Of a stretch of 63,962 nucleotides of DNA, positions 38,784 through 48,109 are shown one piece after another. The notes under the pieces were generated by a model that saw only the letters and a program-made list of their open reading frames with translations, did not search any database and was not told where the DNA came from. The DNA is taken from the NCBI GenBank assembly GCA_903865895.1, contig CAIPLM010000288.1, positions 1-63,962 on the forward strand, in the 5' to 3' direction. Both the position numbers and the translations under genes were made by a program. Source of the DNA: an uncultured Rhodospirillales bacterium. GTDB taxonomy: Bacteria; Pseudomonadota; Alphaproteobacteria; Acetobacterales; Acetobacteraceae. Numbering within the stretch: position 1 is the stretch's first letter; every line of letters begins with the position of its first letter.

Positions 38784-39251
38784 ATGCGCATGCCGCCTCT
38801 CGGTCCCGCCCTTTTGCTGGCATTGCTGATCGCCGCGCCATCCCGTGCGACCCCGATTGCCGCCCTCGCCGGGGACTCGTACCTGGTGACCACCGGCGGC
38901 ACGCTGATGCTGACCGGCAGCACCAATGAACGGGACGGGATCTACGGCGAGGCGAAACCGATCACCGGCCAGCCTCCCGGGGATGACGGGGTATACGAGG
39001 CGGTCGATGCCGAGCCCCCGCCACAGGACGCCTCTCTCCTCGCGCTCGGCTACACCGAGGACCCCGAGCGCTCCTACACCGTGCTGATCCGCAGCGGCGC
39101 CCGCACCAACACGGCCGCGACGGTGGATTACAGTGTGAGGGCCGCCAACATCGCGGTCCCTGAACCCGGGTCGCTCCTGCTATTCGGTTCAGGCCTTTGC
39201 CTGCTCGGCCTCGTCGCAGCCCGCCGGCGCGCCCCACCGGCGCGGGATTGA
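38784..39251 (+). CDS. PEP-CTERM sorting-signal protein
   Basis: 155 residues from ATG 38784. An N-terminal signal peptide (ALLLALLIAAPSRA) is followed by a short Thr/Gly-rich body (TTGGTLMLTGSTNE). The C-terminus is a textbook PEP-CTERM: VPEPGSLLLFGSGLCLLGL then ARRRA. Such proteins are recognised by an exosortase and tied to the cell surface or exopolysaccharide. No exosortase or polysaccharide genes are in the window. Function of the body is unknown. Confidence 0.8.
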   Translation: MRMPPLGPALLLALLIAAPSRATPIAALAGDSYLVTTGGTLMLTGSTNERDGIYGEAKPITGQPPGDDGVYEAVDAEPPPQDASLLALGYTEDPERSYTVLIRSGARTNTAATVDYSVRAANIAVPEPGSLLLFGSGLCLLGLVAARRRAPPARD

Positions 39252-39257
39252 GGCCAA

Positions 39258-40157
39258 TCAGAGCATTGCTGCCGCGAGATCCCGCCGCGCCCGCCGGCCG
39301 GCGGCGAGGTTCCGGCAATTCACGATGGCGAGGCGGAATCCGCCTGGCGGCATGGCGTGCAACCGGTTGGCGCGGCCGGGGTGGAAGGTGATTTGCAGGC
39401 TGGTTATACCCGGCCGCCCCCGGATATCCGCCTGCAAGCCAACCGGCGGCGGCCGGTAACGGCCCTCGTGCGGCGCGAAGAGGATAATCGAGTAACCGGT
39501 TTGCCGGTTCGCCTCCTTGAAACCCCAACCTCGCCCCGCATAGAGACGGATGAGCGCCGCGACCCAGCCTTCGCCATAGAGGTCCGGCCACTGATCGGCG
39601 AAGCGCAAATGCGCCTCGATGATGCGCCCGCCGATCGTCTCGAAATTCATCATGCCGGAATAGCCGGCCATGTTCGCGGCGATCCATGCCGCGCAATACG
39701 CCTCCAACGCCGGGCGCGCCTCGGCATGAATGATCCAGCGATCGAAGGTGCCGCCGGGCCGGGGAATGCCGGTCGCGTGGCGCCACCACACCGCGCGCCC
39801 CTCCAGCACCGCCACGTCCGTGCTGACGTGCTCGCCCCGCAGCAACTCCATCCAGAAATGCCCGGGGGTGAGGGCGGACTTATATTGCGCGGCGGAGCGG
39901 ATCACCTGGCTGCCGGTGCCCATGCCGCGCAAATTGGTGATCGGCTTCGAGAACACCGGAAAGCCCGCCGGCATCACCCCATGTGGCGCCGCCGCGATGC
40001 CCTGGGACATCGCGACCCGCAGCTTGTCATAGACCCAGCGATGCGCGGGGAACCACTCCCACGCATCGGCATCCTCGGTCGGGATATCCACGGCGTCGGG
40101 GCAGGGGACATCCGCGAAATACTGCATCCGCCAGGGATCAGCCTCGCGGATGGCCAT
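39258..40157 (-). CDS. hypothetical protein with ATP-grasp-like features
   Basis: 299 residues. FPVFSKPITNLRGMGTGS carries a Lys where ATP-grasp enzymes bind phosphates, FDRWIIHAEARP follows, and SGMMNFETIGGRIIEAHLRF resembles the ATP-grasp motif with the metal-binding E-x-H/N arrangement. I therefore read it as a possible ATP-grasp ligase, with modest confidence. It starts two bases after the MlrC-like gene, so it is co-translated with an amide-bond hydrolase. Many such operons join ligation and hydrolysis of unusual peptides. Confidence 0.6.
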   Translation of the reverse strand: MAIREADPWRMQYFADVPCPDAVDIPTEDADAWEWFPAHRWVYDKLRVAMSQGIAAAPHGVMPAGFPVFSKPITNLRGMGTGSQVIRSAAQYKSALTPGHFWMELLRGEHVSTDVAVLEGRAVWWRHATGIPRPGGTFDRWIIHAEARPALEAYCAAWIAANMAGYSGMMNFETIGGRIIEAHLRFADQWPDLYGEGWVAALIRLYAGRGWGFKEANRQTGYSIILFAPHEGRYRPPPVGLQADIRGRPGITSLQITFHPGRANRLHAMPPGGFRLAIVNCRNLAAGRRARRDLAAAML

Positions 40158-40159
40158 GA

Positions 40160-41641
40160 TCAGGCGATCGTGTCGAGCGGCCAGATCGGCCGGCGCACGT
40201 TCTTGTAGGGCATGGTCCGCAGGATCATCGAGCCGAGCCCGCCGCCATCCACCGTGATCACCTCACGCGAAATCGGCTCAAAGGCGGCGCGGAAATGATG
40301 GTTGGATTTCACCGCGATGGTGTCCTTGCGGGTGGGCTCGCAGCCCAGCGAGGTCAACTGCGCGAGGTCGGTCGCCTGGCCGTTATTGGTGATCAGCGCG
40401 ATATCGATGCCGCCGACGCGGATCAGCGCCGAGGGCCCGTAATCCCGCCACACGCCACCGCCCATCGGGCCGAACGTCTGCATCCGCCCATCCGCGAGGG
40501 TGACGACCAGCGCTTCCACCGTCAGCGGCCCGCCGCCGGCATTGGGATCATGCTTGCCGCCGATGGTCAGGCTGCCGGTGCGGCCGACGCCGAGCGCGAT
40601 GGCGTCCTGCACCGCCGCGGGGTCGAAAATCGCGTAGAAGGCGGCGTTCTGCACGTCCGCCGCGATCATCGCCCGCAGCAAATTGGTGGCATCGCCATAA
40701 TGGCCGCTGCCGGGATTATCGGTCACATCCGCCATCACCAGCGGCCGCTCATGCTTGCCCTCGCCTTCGCGCGCATGGGCCAGCGCCTTGTCGATCGCCC
40801 AGTTGGTGACGCTGAGGTACTCCCGCGTTTTCCAAGCGTAATCCATGAACTCCTCGGCGATCGCCTGGCCGGCCGGGTCCGCGCCATCGGTGGTGACCGT
40901 GACGGAGGGGCCAATGTCCTGGATATCGGCGGCGGTGAAGCCGGAGCAGACCGAGACCACCAAGGCGCGCCCCTCGGTCTCCAACGTCTCGCCGCGCTCG
41001 ATCAACTCGCGCATCGGCCCGATCTGGGTGCGCCCGCCATTGAGACCGCGCAGCATCGGCCGCTTGGCGATCACCGTGCGCGGCTTGATCTTGCCCTCCA
41101 TGGCGCGCTGCAACAAATCCGCCCCCTGCCACGCCCGCTCGTAGTAGTCGACATGCGGGTAGGTGCGCACGGCGATCAGCGCATTGGCGCAATCGGCCAT
41201 TTGCTGGGTGATGTTGCCGTGCAGGTCGAGGGTGACGACGATCGGCACGTCCGGCCCCACCATGGCGCGCAGGCGGCGCAGGATCTCGCCCTCGCCGTCC
41301 GCAAACCCCTCGGCGACCATGGCGCCGTGCAGATGCAACAGCGCGCCGTCGATGCCCCCCTCGGCACCGGCCAGCAGCATGGCGGTGATGGTCTCGAAGG
41401 TCTCGCGCGTGATCGTGCCCGACGGGTTGGCGGAGGCGGCGACGGGGTGGATCAACGTCCAGCCGAACTTGTCCGCGGCCTCAAACGTGGCGCCGAATTC
41501 GGAGCGCGTGCCGCGGCGGCGGGCCGGAATCTCGTTGGCCGTGAGGAAGGTGCGGCGGCGGAAGTGGTCCATCGTGGTCGGCACCACGCTGAATGTATTG
41601 GTCTCGTGGGCGAACTCACCCGTCAGCACGCGGTATCCCAT
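40160..41641 (-). CDS. M81 family metallopeptidase (microcystinase C / MlrC-like)
   Basis: 493 residues from ATG 41641 (the longer frame to 41818 overlaps DUF2161 codons). The N-terminal MlrC domain has GEFAHETNTFS, LHLHGAMVAEGF and VTLDLHGNITQQM, whose Asp/His residues bind zinc. The C-terminal MlrC domain carries DVTDNPGSGHYGDAT and VKSNHHFRAAF. MlrC hydrolyses small linear peptides in microcystin breakdown; most relatives act on uncharacterised small amides. It overlaps the upstream DUF2161 gene by 26 bases. Confidence 0.88.
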   Translation of the reverse strand: MGYRVLTGEFAHETNTFSVVPTTMDHFRRRTFLTANEIPARRRGTRSEFGATFEAADKFGWTLIHPVAASANPSGTITRETFETITAMLLAGAEGGIDGALLHLHGAMVAEGFADGEGEILRRLRAMVGPDVPIVVTLDLHGNITQQMADCANALIAVRTYPHVDYYERAWQGADLLQRAMEGKIKPRTVIAKRPMLRGLNGGRTQIGPMRELIERGETLETEGRALVVSVCSGFTAADIQDIGPSVTVTTDGADPAGQAIAEEFMDYAWKTREYLSVTNWAIDKALAHAREGEGKHERPLVMADVTDNPGSGHYGDATNLLRAMIAADVQNAAFYAIFDPAAVQDAIALGVGRTGSLTIGGKHDPNAGGGPLTVEALVVTLADGRMQTFGPMGGGVWRDYGPSALIRVGGIDIALITNNGQATDLAQLTSLGCEPTRKDTIAVKSNHHFRAAFEPISREVITVDGGGLGSMILRTMPYKNVRRPIWPLDTIA

Positions 41642-42305
41642 TATCGTCTCCTGCACGATGCTCGGGCCAGGCGCGCAGCGCGTCGTGGCCGGCCGGGGTG
41701 AGACCGTAGACTCCGCGCGCCGTTCGTTCAAACCAGCCGTATACGTTCCTTGACAGGATCGATAGCGCGTCCGGGTGGTCGGGCCGCAGGTCACGCGGGC
41801 GCAACGGCGCCGGGGCAAGCGCGCGGGCGATGGAAAGCGCCTGCTGGCGATAAGCGGTCATGATGCCCGTCCGCGTCGAGCCGCCGGTGCTGGGGTCGCC
41901 GCGCCTCCGGGTGAATTCCTTGACGATCAGGCGCCGCGCCGGCGCATTGCGGCGCGGCGAGTACGGCGTCGGCTCCGCCAGCACCTCGACATGCCCAGTC
42001 CTTACCGTTACCGCCAACAGCCCTATGCCGAGTAGGCGGCACAGCCGGTGCGCCCGGCGATCACGATCGCGCCCCTTCCTGGTGGCCGGCACGGCGAGCC
42101 ACACCTCATCGGCGACGGTCATGCGATCAACGGCCTGCAACACCAAGTCGAAACTCAGCCCCAACTTGAGCTCGGCAATCACCAGCAGCGGCGTTTCGCC
42201 CTCTCGCATCCCCACCACATCCGCCCCACGAATTTCGCCCTTCACGGTGAACCCGTTGGCTTCGAGGAAGCGCTTCACCGGCGCGTAGAGATCGGTCTCC
42301 GACAT
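41616..42305 (-). CDS. DUF2161 family, PD-(D/E)XK nuclease-like protein
   Basis: 229 residues from ATG 42305 (MSETDLYAPVKRFLEANGF); an upstream in-frame ATG at 42374 would overlap the divergent gene's start. GADVVG followed by IAELKLGLS gives the D...ExK pattern of PD-(D/E)XK phosphodiesterases. The C-terminal half is basic with a winged-helix-like end (GWFERTARGVYGLTPAG). The family is annotated as putative phosphodiesterase, and the substrate is unknown. It is the first gene of a three-gene minus-strand operon. Confidence 0.82.
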   Translation of the reverse strand: MSETDLYAPVKRFLEANGFTVKGEIRGADVVGMREGETPLLVIAELKLGLSFDLVLQAVDRMTVADEVWLAVPATRKGRDRDRRAHRLCRLLGIGLLAVTVRTGHVEVLAEPTPYSPRRNAPARRLIVKEFTRRRGDPSTGGSTRTGIMTAYRQQALSIARALAPAPLRPRDLRPDHPDALSILSRNVYGWFERTARGVYGLTPAGHDALRAWPEHRAGDDNGIPRADG

Positions 42306-42363
42306 CGGTTGAGCATCCAAGCCGCGCAAGGTAGCGTCAACTCCATCCCAGATCGTGAGCGCC

Positions 42364-43209
42364 ATGCCCGCCAAACCCGTTTACCGCCCCAAACCCAACG
42401 CCATCGCGGCCATTTTCGGCCGCCGCAAGGCGGTGATCGGGGTGATCCACTCCCTGCCGCTGCCGGGCTCGCCGGCCTATGACGGCATGGCGATGGAGGA
42501 GGTGATCGGCTTCGCCCTCGCCGAGGCACAGCGCTACCGCGCCGGAGGGGTGGATGGGCTGATCGTGGAGAACCACGGCGACATCCCCTTCGCCAAGCCC
42601 GACGCCCTCGGCCCGGAAACGGCCGCCGCCATGGCGGTGATGACGCGCGCGGTCCGCCTCGAAAGCGGCCTGCCGGTCGGCGTTAACGTGCTCGCCAATG
42701 GCGCGATCCAGGCGCTCGCGGTCGCCAAGGCCGCCGGCGCCGCCTTCGTGCGGGTCAACCAATGGGCCAACGCCTACGTCGCCAATGAGGGCTTCATGGA
42801 AGGCCCGGCCGGCGCCGCCGCCCGCTACCGCGCCTGGCTGCATGCGCGGGACGTCAAAATCTTCGCCGATGTGCACGTGAAGCACGGGGCGCATGCCATC
42901 GTCGCCGACCGCTCTATCCCCGAGATGGCGCGTGACGCTGAATTCTTCGACGCCGACGTCGCCATCGCCACCGGCCAGCGCACCGGCGACGCCGCCTCGC
43001 TCGACGAACTCGCCGAAATCGCCGACGGCGCCTCGCTCCCCGTCGCCGTCGGCAGCGGCGTCACCCCCGCCAATGTCGGCGACATCCTCACCATCGCCGA
43101 CGCGGTGATCGTCGCCTCCTACCTCAAGCGCGACGGCGTGTGGTGGAACGAAGTTGACCCCGCCCGACTCGCCACTTTCATGGCGGCAGTGGCACGGGTG
43201 AGGGGGTAG
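42364..43209 (+). CDS. BtpA/SgcQ family TIM-barrel protein
   Basis: 281 residues from ATG 42364 (a GTG at 42355 is an alternative). VIGVIHSLPLPGSPAY near the start, GVDGLIVENHGDIPF, GVNVLANGA, VRVNQWANAYV and the phosphate-binding end VAVGSGVTPANVGD define the BtpA family. BtpA was linked to photosystem I biogenesis in cyanobacteria; SgcQ and relatives accompany sugar-utilisation genes and are probably aldolase- or nucleosidase-like enzymes. No photosystem role is implied here. It is a single gene divergent from DUF2161 across 58 bases. Confidence 0.85.
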   Translation: MPAKPVYRPKPNAIAAIFGRRKAVIGVIHSLPLPGSPAYDGMAMEEVIGFALAEAQRYRAGGVDGLIVENHGDIPFAKPDALGPETAAAMAVMTRAVRLESGLPVGVNVLANGAIQALAVAKAAGAAFVRVNQWANAYVANEGFMEGPAGAAARYRAWLHARDVKIFADVHVKHGAHAIVADRSIPEMARDAEFFDADVAIATGQRTGDAASLDELAEIADGASLPVAVGSGVTPANVGDILTIADAVIVASYLKRDGVWWNEVDPARLATFMAAVARVRG

Positions 43210-43251
43210 ATCCCGCAGTTTGGCTAGGTCCTCAACATTCCCTGACAATTC

Positions 43252-43279
43252 CTGACATTTCGATACGGCATTATATATC
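43252..43279 (+). promoter_or_regulatory. candidate promoter in the 43210-43313 gap
   Basis: CTGACA at 43252-43257 and TATATC at 43274-43279 are spaced by 16 bases in an AT-rich patch, with CCTGACA also repeated at 43241. It would drive the small ORF at 43314. The rest of the gap shows nothing else. Confidence 0.35.
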
Positions 43280-43313
43280 GACTCGGTCACGCGGATTTGA
43301 GTACGACTCAGGG

Positions 43314-43529
43314 ATGCTCAATGAACCCGAGGACTACCGCTACGTGTATCCCGACGGCTCGCTCTCGCCGACCTTCGGAGCCGTGTCCATTTCTGATGCG
43401 GTTGAATATACGCGCATGCACTACTGTCGGCGCTGCTCGGATCGCACCACCCGGCGCCGCATCGAATGCCTCGTCGCCGGACAGTGGGTGCGGCTCGATC
43501 TGTATATCAGGATATGCGCCGGACGTTGA
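43314..43529 (+). CDS. small hypothetical protein with CxxC motif
   Basis: 71 residues. The sequence is not compositionally extreme, begins MLNEPEDYRYVYPDGSLSP and contains YCRRCSDRTTRRRIEC, a CxxC followed by a third Cys that could bind zinc. It follows a plausible promoter and ends 15 bases before the decayed monooxygenase. Only an imperfect ribosome site (AGGG) is present. I do not recognise it; a small DNA- or RNA-binding protein is one possibility. Confidence 0.45.
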   Translation: MLNEPEDYRYVYPDGSLSPTFGAVSISDAVEYTRMHYCRRCSDRTTRRRIECLVAGQWVRLDLYIRICAGR

Positions 43530-43543
43530 GGCCGCGCACAACC

Positions 43544-44460
43544 CTACGCCAGATCGAACCCCGCATAGCCACTCGCGCTGTAGCGGTCGCAATATTCCCG
43601 ATACCTGGGAATGCCCCCCATATAGGCGAGCAATTCGCGGTCACTGCCATCCGGCCCCTTGCGGCGGTACCAGGACTGCCGGTTCTGCCCCAGCAGCGTC
43701 GGCTCCGAGACCGCCTCGTGATGTGCCATCCACTCATCCTCGATTGCGGCCGAGGGCTGGATGGATTTGAGGCCGCGGGCGCGCACGAAGCCAATCGTAT
43801 CGGCGATCCAGTTGCATTGCTGGTCCACGCAGACCGGCACATTGCAGATCGCCGCCGCCGGGGCGAAGGGTGCCATCGTCATGAACATGTTGGGGAATCC
43901 ATGCATCTGCATCCCTTCGGTCGTGCGCAGCGCGCCCGCCCACTGCTCCCGTAGCGCCACGCCGCTGCCGCCCCTAATGTCGATCCGATTGATCGCGCCC
44001 ACGCCTGCATCGAAACCGGTGGCGTCGATCGAGACCACGGCGTCTCGCGCAGATCGACCCGCCGCATATCTTGGCGGTTGAAGGCGTCGTAGAACCCGTT
44101 CGCCAGCGGCACGCGGCGGGAGCCGAAATAGAATTCGCGCGGCACCGGCTTCTCGGCCAGCACCGGGTCATTGATCCGGGCACGGATTTTCGGCCGCACG
44201 ACCTCCGACACATAGGCCGCGGCCACTGGGTTGATGTCGGTATCGGCGAAGCGCTCGTCCCACAGGCGGAGATTACCCTCGTCCCACATCCGCTCGAGAT
44301 GCGCGTCCCGCTCGGCTTCCGGCACCTGCTCGAAGCGCAGCGGCGTCCCGCCGCCATGGACGAAGCCGCCGCGCGACGTGTGCACCTTCTCGCGCAAGTC
44401 ATCGAACTCCTCGCGCATCCCGGCGAGGTCATCCTGGAGGATGGCGTGGTTGCGGATGGC
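43544..44460 (-). pseudogene. Baeyer-Villiger/flavin monooxygenase, truncated and frameshifted
   Basis: Two minus-strand frames together match the C-terminal half of cyclohexanone-monooxygenase-like proteins. The first, from about 44460 to 44040, includes WDEGNLRLWDERFADT and KPVPREFYFGSRRVPLANGF. The second, 44038-43544, includes VSIDATGFDAG, GFPNMFM and ends RYSASGYAGFDLA. At about 44040 the frame changes and roughly 20 residues expected between RETP and VSIDATGFD are missing, so there is a deletion as well as a shift. The N-terminal FAD and NADPH domains are absent; an in-frame TAG sits at about 44482. The gene cannot make a working enzyme. Confidence 0.75.
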
Positions 44461-44632
44461 GATGCTGTGTTGCGGTGTCCACTAAACCAGCAGCAGGCCG
44501 CTCGCTCCAACGCTGCATCACGCCCGTCTGGCATCGTTGGTGCGAAACTCTTACGTGACTAGCCCTGTCAGAGCCCCCTTCCCGACAGCCGTAACTTGCC
44601 GTTCGGGCTGCTGGAGATTATGCGATCAGCCA

Positions 44633-45067
44633 ATGTCTGAACGGAATCCCGGCATGATTGATCGCCAACGCCGTCAGGGTGGCTTCACGCTGCTCGAGAT
44701 CCTGGTGGTGATTGCTATTCTCGGCCTGCTCATTGGCCTCGTAGCGCCGGCAGCTCTCCGCCAATTGGGCGGGGCGCGTACTTCCGTGGCACGTCAGTCG
44801 ATCGAGCGGATCGGCGGATTGTTGGATCTCTACAAGCTCGATGTCGGCCGCTATCCTGGCACCGAACAGGGCCTCACCGCCCTCGCGGAGCAGCCACGCG
44901 GGGTGGCAAGCTGGAACGGCCCCTATGTGAAGGGCGTTATCGGCAACGATCCCTGGGGGAAGCCCTGGACCTATCGCTCACCCTCCACCCGTACCGGCCA
45001 TGACTACGACCTATGCTCTGACGGCCCGCCCGGCGCCGGCAGTGGCGAGCAGATGTGCAACCCCTGA
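44633..45067 (+). CDS. gspG: type II secretion major pseudopilin GspG
   Basis: 144 residues from ATG 44633. The prepilin leader ends QRRQGG, cleaved before F18; E22 is the conserved Glu5 of the mature protein, followed by the hydrophobic helix [17 protein letters not shown]. The C-terminal domain shows [29 protein letters not shown] and YDLCSDG, all hallmarks of GspG. No other gsp gene is in the window, so it is an orphan here. Its last 57 bases overlap the end of the convergent LLM oxidoreductase gene. Confidence 0.92.
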   Translation: MSERNPGMIDRQRRQGGFTLLEILVVIAILGLLIGLVAPAALRQLGGARTSVARQSIERIGGLLDLYKLDVGRYPGTEQGLTALAEQPRGVASWNGPYVKGVIGNDPWGKPWTYRSPSTRTGHDYDLCSDGPPGAGSGEQMCNP

Positions 45068-46057
45068 TACTGGCCGGCGCACTTCGCCCGCCAAGATTTC
45101 GAACGAGCGCTTTCTTGCGGCATGGTCATGGATCTGCGCCGTCACCATCAGTTCATCGGCCCCGGTGCGGGCGATGAAATCAGCGAGGCCGCGCCGGATG
45201 GTCGCCGGGCCGCCCACCACCGAGCAGGATAGCGAGCGCTCCAGGAGCAGGCGGAAGCGCGGATCGAGCCGCGCATCCATGTCGTCCACCGGCTTCGGGA
45301 GTTTTCCCGGCCGTCCGCTGCGCAGGTTGATGAAGGCCTGTTGCAGTGAGGAGAACAGCCGCTTCGCCTCGGCGTCGCTGTCTGCGGCGAAAATGTTGAT
45401 GCCGAGCATCACGCGGGGGGCCGCAAGCCATTCCGAGGGGCGGAAGCGCTCGCGATAAATTGCCATCGCCTCGAACATCATGTCCGGCGCGAAATGCGAG
45501 GCGAAAGCATAGGGCAGGCCGAGTGCTGCGGCGAGTTGCGCGCCGTAGGTGCTCGACCCCAGGATCCACACCGGCACTTCGAGCCCGGCGCCCGGCACCG
45601 CCTGGAGCTGCTGGCCGGGCCGGGTCTGGCGGAAATAATCGATCAGCTCGATCACATCGCGTGGGAAATCATCTTCCTGGTTCAGGCTGCGGCGCATCGC
45701 CTGCGCGGCGATCTGGTCGCTGCCCGGCGCGCGGCCCACTCCGAGGTCGATCCGCCCGGGATGTAGGGCGGCCAGCGTGCCGAATTGCTCGGCGATCAGC
45801 AGGGGGGCGTGGTTGGGCAGCATCACCCCGCCGGCGCCGAGCCGTATCGTCTTTGTCCCGGCGGCGACATGGGCCAGCGCCACCGCGGTGGCGGCGCTGG
45901 CGATGCCCGGCATGTTGTGATGCTCGGCCATCCAGTAGCGGGTATAGCCGAGCGCCTCGGCATGGCGCGCCAAGTCGGCCGAATTGCGCAGCGCCTGCCC
46001 GGCGTCGCTACCCTCGGGGATCGGCGCCAGGTCGAGGATCGAGAGCGGCACCATCAC
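45011..46057 (-). CDS. LLM-class flavin-dependent oxidoreductase (MsnO8-like)
   Basis: 348 residues. Luciferase-like TIM barrel: [51 protein letters not shown] and [12 protein letters not shown]. These are typical of the MsnO8/YhbW subgroup, which uses reduced FMN or F420. The subgroup differs from alkanesulfonate or sulfoquinovose monooxygenases. It starts two bases after the esterase stop and probably shares its transcript. Substrate unknown. Confidence 0.88.
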   Translation of the reverse strand: MMVPLSILDLAPIPEGSDAGQALRNSADLARHAEALGYTRYWMAEHHNMPGIASAATAVALAHVAAGTKTIRLGAGGVMLPNHAPLLIAEQFGTLAALHPGRIDLGVGRAPGSDQIAAQAMRRSLNQEDDFPRDVIELIDYFRQTRPGQQLQAVPGAGLEVPVWILGSSTYGAQLAAALGLPYAFASHFAPDMMFEAMAIYRERFRPSEWLAAPRVMLGINIFAADSDAEAKRLFSSLQQAFINLRSGRPGKLPKPVDDMDARLDPRFRLLLERSLSCSVVGGPATIRRGLADFIARTGADELMVTAQIHDHAARKRSFEILAGEVRRPVSGVAHLLATAGAGRAVRA

Positions 46058-46058
46058 C

Positions 46059-46973
46059 CTAGCCGACCCGCGGCGTCACCGGAGCGACCCCGTCCATGCT
46101 CGCCTGCACGAAGGCGCCGCCATTGGCGATCGACTTGCGGCCGGCGGCGAGGCGGGGGTGGTGGAGGTGCCAGACATGGATCATCTCGGGCCATACTTCC
46201 ATCGTCACCGCCACATGGGCGGCGCCGGCGATCGCTGCGAGGCGAATGCCGTCATCGAGCAGCGTCTCCGCCGCGCCCACCTGCACCAGCAGCGGCGCCA
46301 GCCCGCGCATATCGGCGTGCAGCGGCGAGGCAAGCGGGTTCCGCTTGTCGCCGCCGGCGAGATAGGTGGTGGCCATCATGTCGAGGCCGGGCTTCTGCAC
46401 ATTGGGGTCTTCGGCCGATTTGCTCGTGATCGAGCCGCCGGTGTTTTCCATGTCGATCCACGGCGAAATCGTCCAGCCGCAGGCCGGCTGCGGCAGGCCG
46501 GCATCGCGGATCGCCACCATGGCCGCCACTGCGAGCCCGCCACCCGCGCTGTCGCCCGCGAGCGCGATGTTGCTCGCCGCGAAACCGCTGGCCAGCAAAT
46601 AGCGATAGGCCGCCAGCGCATCCTCGATCGGGGCGGGGAAGGGGTGCTCGGGCGCCAGCCGGTAGCCCAGCGCCAGCACGCGGGTGGCGGCCGCGCGGCC
46701 GATTTCGGCGGCGACGTGGCGGTGGCTGTCGAGCGAGCCGACCACGTAGCCGCCGCCGTGGAAATACAGGATCACCCGGCGCGGATCGGCGTTGGGCGTG
46801 AAAGTCCATTCCGCCGGCACCCCGGCGGCGCTCACCACATCCACCTGCACATCATCGGCAATGCCATAGGCGAGACCGCGGGCATCGAGCCCGGCGCGCA
46901 TGTCGGCGAGTTCGGTCGGGCGGACCCGTGCGGCCATTTCGGCCCGCAGGGCGTCGATTTCCGGATTGCTCAT
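46059..46973 (-). CDS. alpha/beta hydrolase, hormone-sensitive-lipase family
   Basis: 304 residues. The oxyanion motif [11 protein letters not shown] and the nucleophile elbow GDSAGGGL are both present, and the acid and His fall in [10 protein letters not shown] and MIHVWHL. This is the bacterial HSL (family IV) esterase pattern. No signal peptide. It is encoded just upstream of the flavin oxidoreductase, and the two may act in sequence on an ester. Confidence 0.9.
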   Translation of the reverse strand: MSNPEIDALRAEMAARVRPTELADMRAGLDARGLAYGIADDVQVDVVSAAGVPAEWTFTPNADPRRVILYFHGGGYVVGSLDSHRHVAAEIGRAAATRVLALGYRLAPEHPFPAPIEDALAAYRYLLASGFAASNIALAGDSAGGGLAVAAMVAIRDAGLPQPACGWTISPWIDMENTGGSITSKSAEDPNVQKPGLDMMATTYLAGGDKRNPLASPLHADMRGLAPLLVQVGAAETLLDDGIRLAAIAGAAHVAVTMEVWPEMIHVWHLHHPRLAAGRKSIANGGAFVQASMDGVAPVTPRVG

Positions 46974-47040
46974 GGCCTGTGTCCCCTCGCGTTGTTGGTG
47001 TGCGCGAGTGTCGCCCGGCGGTGCCGCCGGCGCAAGCCGA

Positions 47041-48108
47041 TCAGCCGGGGTCGAGCCGCAGCCCGGTCGCCGCGTCGAACACGTGCAGCGCGGCGGCGGG
47101 GAAGCCGACGGACATGCGATCCGTCGGCGCCTCGGCCTTGGGCAGCTTCACCGAGAGCATCTCGCCATTGGCAAGCCGGCCGATCACCACCGTCTCGGAG
47201 CCGAGCGGCTCCAGCAGATCCACCTGCAACTCCTCGCCCGCCGCATCCGCCACCACATGCTCCGGCCGGATGCCGATGGTGAGCGCCATGCCGTCAGCGC
47301 CCGCGCGGCGCCCGTCGGCGAAGGGGATGACGGGGCCGAGCGCGAGGCTCGCCGCGGTGCCGCCATGGCTCAGCGTGGCCGGCAGGAAGTTCATCGCCGG
47401 CGCCCCGATGAAGCCCGCGACATAGACATTGGCCGGCCGCTCGAACACCTCCATGGGGGTGGCGAGCTGCACCGCGCGGCCCTGGTGCAACACCAACAGC
47501 CGGTCCCCCAGCGTCATCGCCTCCACCTGGTCATGCGTCACGTAGAGGGAGGTGACGCCCATGCGCCGCTGCAACCGCTTGATTTCGGCGCGCATGGTCA
47601 CCCGCAAAGTGGCGTCGAGGTTGGAGAGCGGCTCGTCGAACAGGAACAGCTTGGGGTTGCGCACGATGGCGCGCCCCATCGCCACGCGTTGGCGCTGGCC
47701 GCCGGAGAGCTGGCGCGGCTTGCGGGCCAGCAGCGGCGCGAGGCCGAGCATGTCGGCCGCCTCCTGCACCCGCGCGGCAATGTCGGCCTTGGTGAGGCCG
47801 CGGATCTTGAGCGCGTAGGCCATGTTGTCGAACACGCTCATATGCGGATAGAGCGCGTAATTCTGAAACACCATCGCGATGTCCCGCTCCGCCGGGTCGA
47901 GCCGGGCGACATCCTTGCCATCGAGTTCGATGGCCCCCGCGGTGGGATCCTCCAGTCCGGCAACGAGGCGCAGCAGGGTGGATTTGCCGCAGCCCGAGGC
48001 ACCGACGATCACCAGCATTTCGCCTGAGGCGAGGGCGAGGTCGATCCCGTGCAGCACGGCGACGGGGCCGAAACTCTTGCGCAAATCGTGAAGCTTCAGC
48101 GTGGCCAT
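47041..48108 (-). CDS. ugpC: sn-glycerol-3-phosphate-type ABC importer ATP-binding protein UgpC
   Basis: 355 residues with Walker [11 protein letters not shown]-loop [15 protein letters not shown], signature [15 protein letters not shown], Walker [13 protein letters not shown] and the switch His in VTHDQVEAM. The C-terminal TOBE/OB domain from about 240 identifies the MalK/UgpC group. It is the only MalK-type ATPase in the window, and could also energise the ATPase-less sugar importer at 19558-23819. It is the last gene of the ugpBAEC-type operon. Confidence 0.92.
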   Translation of the reverse strand: MATLKLHDLRKSFGPVAVLHGIDLALASGEMLVIVGASGCGKSTLLRLVAGLEDPTAGAIELDGKDVARLDPAERDIAMVFQNYALYPHMSVFDNMAYALKIRGLTKADIAARVQEAADMLGLAPLLARKPRQLSGGQRQRVAMGRAIVRNPKLFLFDEPLSNLDATLRVTMRAEIKRLQRRMGVTSLYVTHDQVEAMTLGDRLLVLHQGRAVQLATPMEVFERPANVYVAGFIGAPAMNFLPATLSHGGTAASLALGPVIPFADGRRAGADGMALTIGIRPEHVVADAAGEELQVDLLEPLGSETVVIGRLANGEMLSVKLPKAEAPTDRMSVGFPAAALHVFDAATGLRLDPG

Positions 48109-48109
48109 A

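Noticed and set aside
42364-43209. BtpA as evidence of oxygenic photosynthesis
   Set aside because: The BtpA/SgcQ family is widespread in non-photosynthetic bacteria, and no photosystem genes are nearby.
45011-46057. LLM oxidoreductase as the missing sulfoquinovose monooxygenase
   Set aside because: Its motifs place it in the MsnO8/YhbW subgroup rather than the SsuD/SmoC type, it is 20 kb away, and there is no flavin reductase beside it.
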